NCBI GenBank assembly: GCA_050257395.1
Contig: JBLMWU010000119.1
Coordinates: forward strand, 1 to 42,938
DNA: 42,938 bases
Direction: 5' to 3'
Source of the DNA: JAIRTY01 sp050257395
GTDB taxonomy: Bacteria; Actinomycetota; Actinomycetes; Streptosporangiales; Streptosporangiaceae
This document shows positions 41,778 through 42,938 of this stretch, in pieces (position 1 is the stretch's first letter; each line of letters opens with the position of its first letter). The translations under genes and the position numbers were made by a program. Below the pieces are notes generated by a model that saw only the letters and a list, made by a program, of their open reading frames with translations, was not told the origin of the DNA and did not search any database.

Positions 41778-42755
41778 CTAGCCCTGGCCCGTCAGCGCGG
41801 CGACGAGGTCGGCGGCGGTCCGGGACCGGTCGAGCAGGTCGCCCACGTGCGCCCGGGTGCCGCGCAGCGGCTCCAGCGTCGGCACCCGCTGGAGGGAGTC
41901 CCGGCCGGGCAGGTCGAAGATCACCGAGTCCCAGGACGCGGCCGCCACCGCCTCCGGGTACTGCTGCAGGCAGCGGCCGCGGAAGTAGGCGCGGGTGTCC
42001 TCGGGCGGGTTCTCCACCGCCGCGAGCACGTCCTCCTCGGTGACGAGCCGCGTCATCCGGCCGCGCGCGGCCAGCCGGTTGTACAGGCCCCGTTCCGGCC
42101 GCACGTCGGAGTACTGCAGGTCCACCAGTTGCAGCCGGGGATGGTTCCACGCCAGCCCGTCCCTGGTGCGGTAGCCCTCCAGCAGCTCCAGCTTGGCCAC
42201 CCAGTCGAGTTCGCGGGACAGCTGCATCGGGTCGTCCGCCAGCCGCCCCAGCACGGACTCCCAGCGGTCGAGCACGTCGGCGGTCTGCTCGTCCACGTCG
42301 GCGCCGAACCTGTCCTCGGTGTACTTGCGGGCCCGCTCCAGGTACTCCAGCTGCAGCTGGACCGCGGTCATCTTGCGGCCGTCCCGCAGGCTGACCAGGC
42401 GGCGCAGGGACGGGTCGTGGGAGATGGCGCGCAGCTCGGCCACGGGCGCCTCGAGCGCCAGGTCGCCGTCCAGGAACCGGTCCTCGATCATCGCCAGCAC
42501 CAGCGCGGTGGTCCCGAGCTTGAGGTAGGTGCTGATCTCGCTCATGTTCGCGTCGCCGATGATCACGTGCAGGCGGCGGTACTTCTCCGGATCGGCGTGC
42601 GGCTCGTCCCGGGTGTTGATGATCGGCCGCTTGAGCGTGGTCTCCAGGCCCACCTCGACCTCGAAGAAGAGGCCCGTGAGCGCGGCGAGCACCAAGGCGC
42701 GGACCAGATGCGCGCCGACACCCGTCCGCCTTCGCTCCGGCTCCACCTCGAGCAT
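41778..42755 (-). CDS. dop: Depupylase/deamidase Dop, N-terminally truncated and fused to unrelated sequence
   Basis: From about residue 31 this 325-residue frame is clearly Dop: FEVEVGLETTLKRPIINTRDEPHADPEKYRRLHVIIGDANMSEISTYLK spans the middle motif, and the end has SWDSVIFDLPGRDSLQRVPTLEPL. Dop is normally about 500 residues. The N-terminal part, with the MGTEVEYG-type motif and the catalytic Asp, is missing. Instead the first 30 residues (42669-42755) do not match Dop at all. The change falls at the codons for Phe-Phe, near 42669, inside a continuous frame. A protein of this shape should be inactive. It could reflect an assembly chimera or a real rearrangement. Confidence 0.85.
   Translation of the reverse strand: MLEVEPERRRTGVGAHLVRALVLAALTGLFFEVEVGLETTLKRPIINTRDEPHADPEKYRRLHVIIGDANMSEISTYLKLGTTALVLAMIEDRFLDGDLALEAPVAELRAISHDPSLRRLVSLRDGRKMTAVQLQLEYLERARKYTEDRFGADVDEQTADVLDRWESVLGRLADDPMQLSRELDWVAKLELLEGYRTRDGLAWNHPRLQLVDLQYSDVRPERGLYNRLAARGRMTRLVTEEDVLAAVENPPEDTRAYFRGRCLQQYPEAVAAASWDSVIFDLPGRDSLQRVPTLEPLRGTRAHVGDLLDRSRTAADLVAALTGQG
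42669..42755 (-). other. Foreign sequence joined in frame to dop
   Basis: These 29-30 codons begin MLEVEPERRRTGVGAHLVRALVLA. The RRTGVGA segment resembles the acetyl-CoA loop of GNAT enzymes, but the length is too short to assign. A TACAAT box spans the ATG and an in-frame TAA stands three codons upstream. The sequence has no counterpart in any Dop that I know. Confidence 0.5.
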
Positions 42756-42787
42756 TGTACTTTACGCGGGGCAGGCGTCGACGGGCA

Positions 42788-42937
42788 TCAGTGCAGGCCG
42801 ACGATCTCGCCGTTTTCGAGGTCGATGTTTTCGGCGGCTGGCTTTTTCGGCAAGCCCGGCATGCGCAGGATGTCGCCGGTCAAGACGACCAAGAATCCCG
42901 CGCCGGCATTGACCTGGATGCGGCGCACGTGGACGTC
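42788..42937 (-). CDS. fhs: 3' end of a formate-tetrahydrofolate ligase gene (partial)
   Basis: The minus-strand frame enters from the right edge and stops at 42788. It encodes 49 residues ending with RIQVNAGAGFLVVLTGDIL, RMPGLPKKPAAENIDLENG and EIVGLH. The GAGF...TGDI..MPGLPK.PAAE.ID..NG.I.GL pattern is the conserved C-terminus of formate-tetrahydrofolate ligase, which makes 10-formyl-THF. By hand count the stretch is about 64% GC, clearly below its surroundings, and it uses AAA, AAT, GAA and TTG codons that are rare in the rest of the window. It probably comes from a different replicon or organism. Confidence 0.75.
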   Translation of the reverse strand, partial: DVHVRRIQVNAGAGFLVVLTGDILRMPGLPKKPAAENIDLENGEIVGLH

Positions 42938-42938
42938 G

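Overview
The window reads as one stretch of a very GC-rich actinomycete (Actinomycetota) chromosome. The evidence is strong G/C preference at third codon positions, frequent GTG starts, a complete Pup-proteasome locus, paired PafB/PafC regulators, a twin-arginine translocase, an F420/PPOX-type oxidoreductase and an MsiK-like sugar ATPase. The genus cannot be fixed from the sequence. I see no tRNA, rRNA, CRISPR array, transposase or phage gene. Genes are tightly packed: no gap between genes exceeds about 250 bases.

Left third (1-15.9 kb), transport and regulation. A 5'-truncated protein with in-frame 54-bp repeats opens the window. A DHA2-type MFS exporter and a divergent TetR regulator follow, with two near-identical palindromes between them. 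Next come an Lrp/AsnC regulator and a divergent sugar-importer ATPase. A PadR / LolD-like ATPase / FtsX-like permease operon faces a sugar ABC importer made of two successive binding lipoproteins and two permeases. That importer has no ATPase of its own, so the ATPase at 3951-5192 is its likely motor. A strong hairpin ends the importer operon. An acyl-CoA dehydrogenase and an M24 peptidase form a leftward pair.

Middle (16-30.5 kb). This holds a SpoIIE-type phosphatase, a 5'-3' exonuclease, an ion transporter coupled to a universal-stress-like protein, two GNAT acetyltransferases, a coiled-coil orphan and a PPOX oxidoreductase. The leftward block helicase - tatC - tatA - pafC - pafB follows, then a DUF3866 protein and a Nudix hydrolase on the plus strand.

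Right third (30.4-42.9 kb). Here are a polytopic GT-C-like membrane protein, a tandem-FKBP lipoprotein, a three-gene sugar cassette joined by 4-bp overlaps (nucleotide-sugar dehydrogenase, GT2, epimerase), pafA, a succinate-semialdehyde-type dehydrogenase preceded by a possible 51-residue coupled ORF, then prcA, prcB, pup and dop. Pup ends in Gly-Gly-Glu and so is ready for ligation by PafA. PrcA/PrcB form the 20S core and PafB/PafC are the associated WYL regulators.

The most important caution is at the right edge. Dop lacks its N-terminal part. Its reading frame joins unrelated sequence near position 42,669, and beyond that lies the 3' end of a formate-tetrahydrofolate ligase gene with different base and codon use. 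This looks like a chimeric junction, or less likely a real rearrangement. I found no convincing wholly new multi-gene system. The best leads are the tandem binding proteins without an ATPase, the small ORF before the aldehyde dehydrogenase, the palindrome at the sugar-cassette promoter, and the heptapeptide-repeat insert in the transporter.
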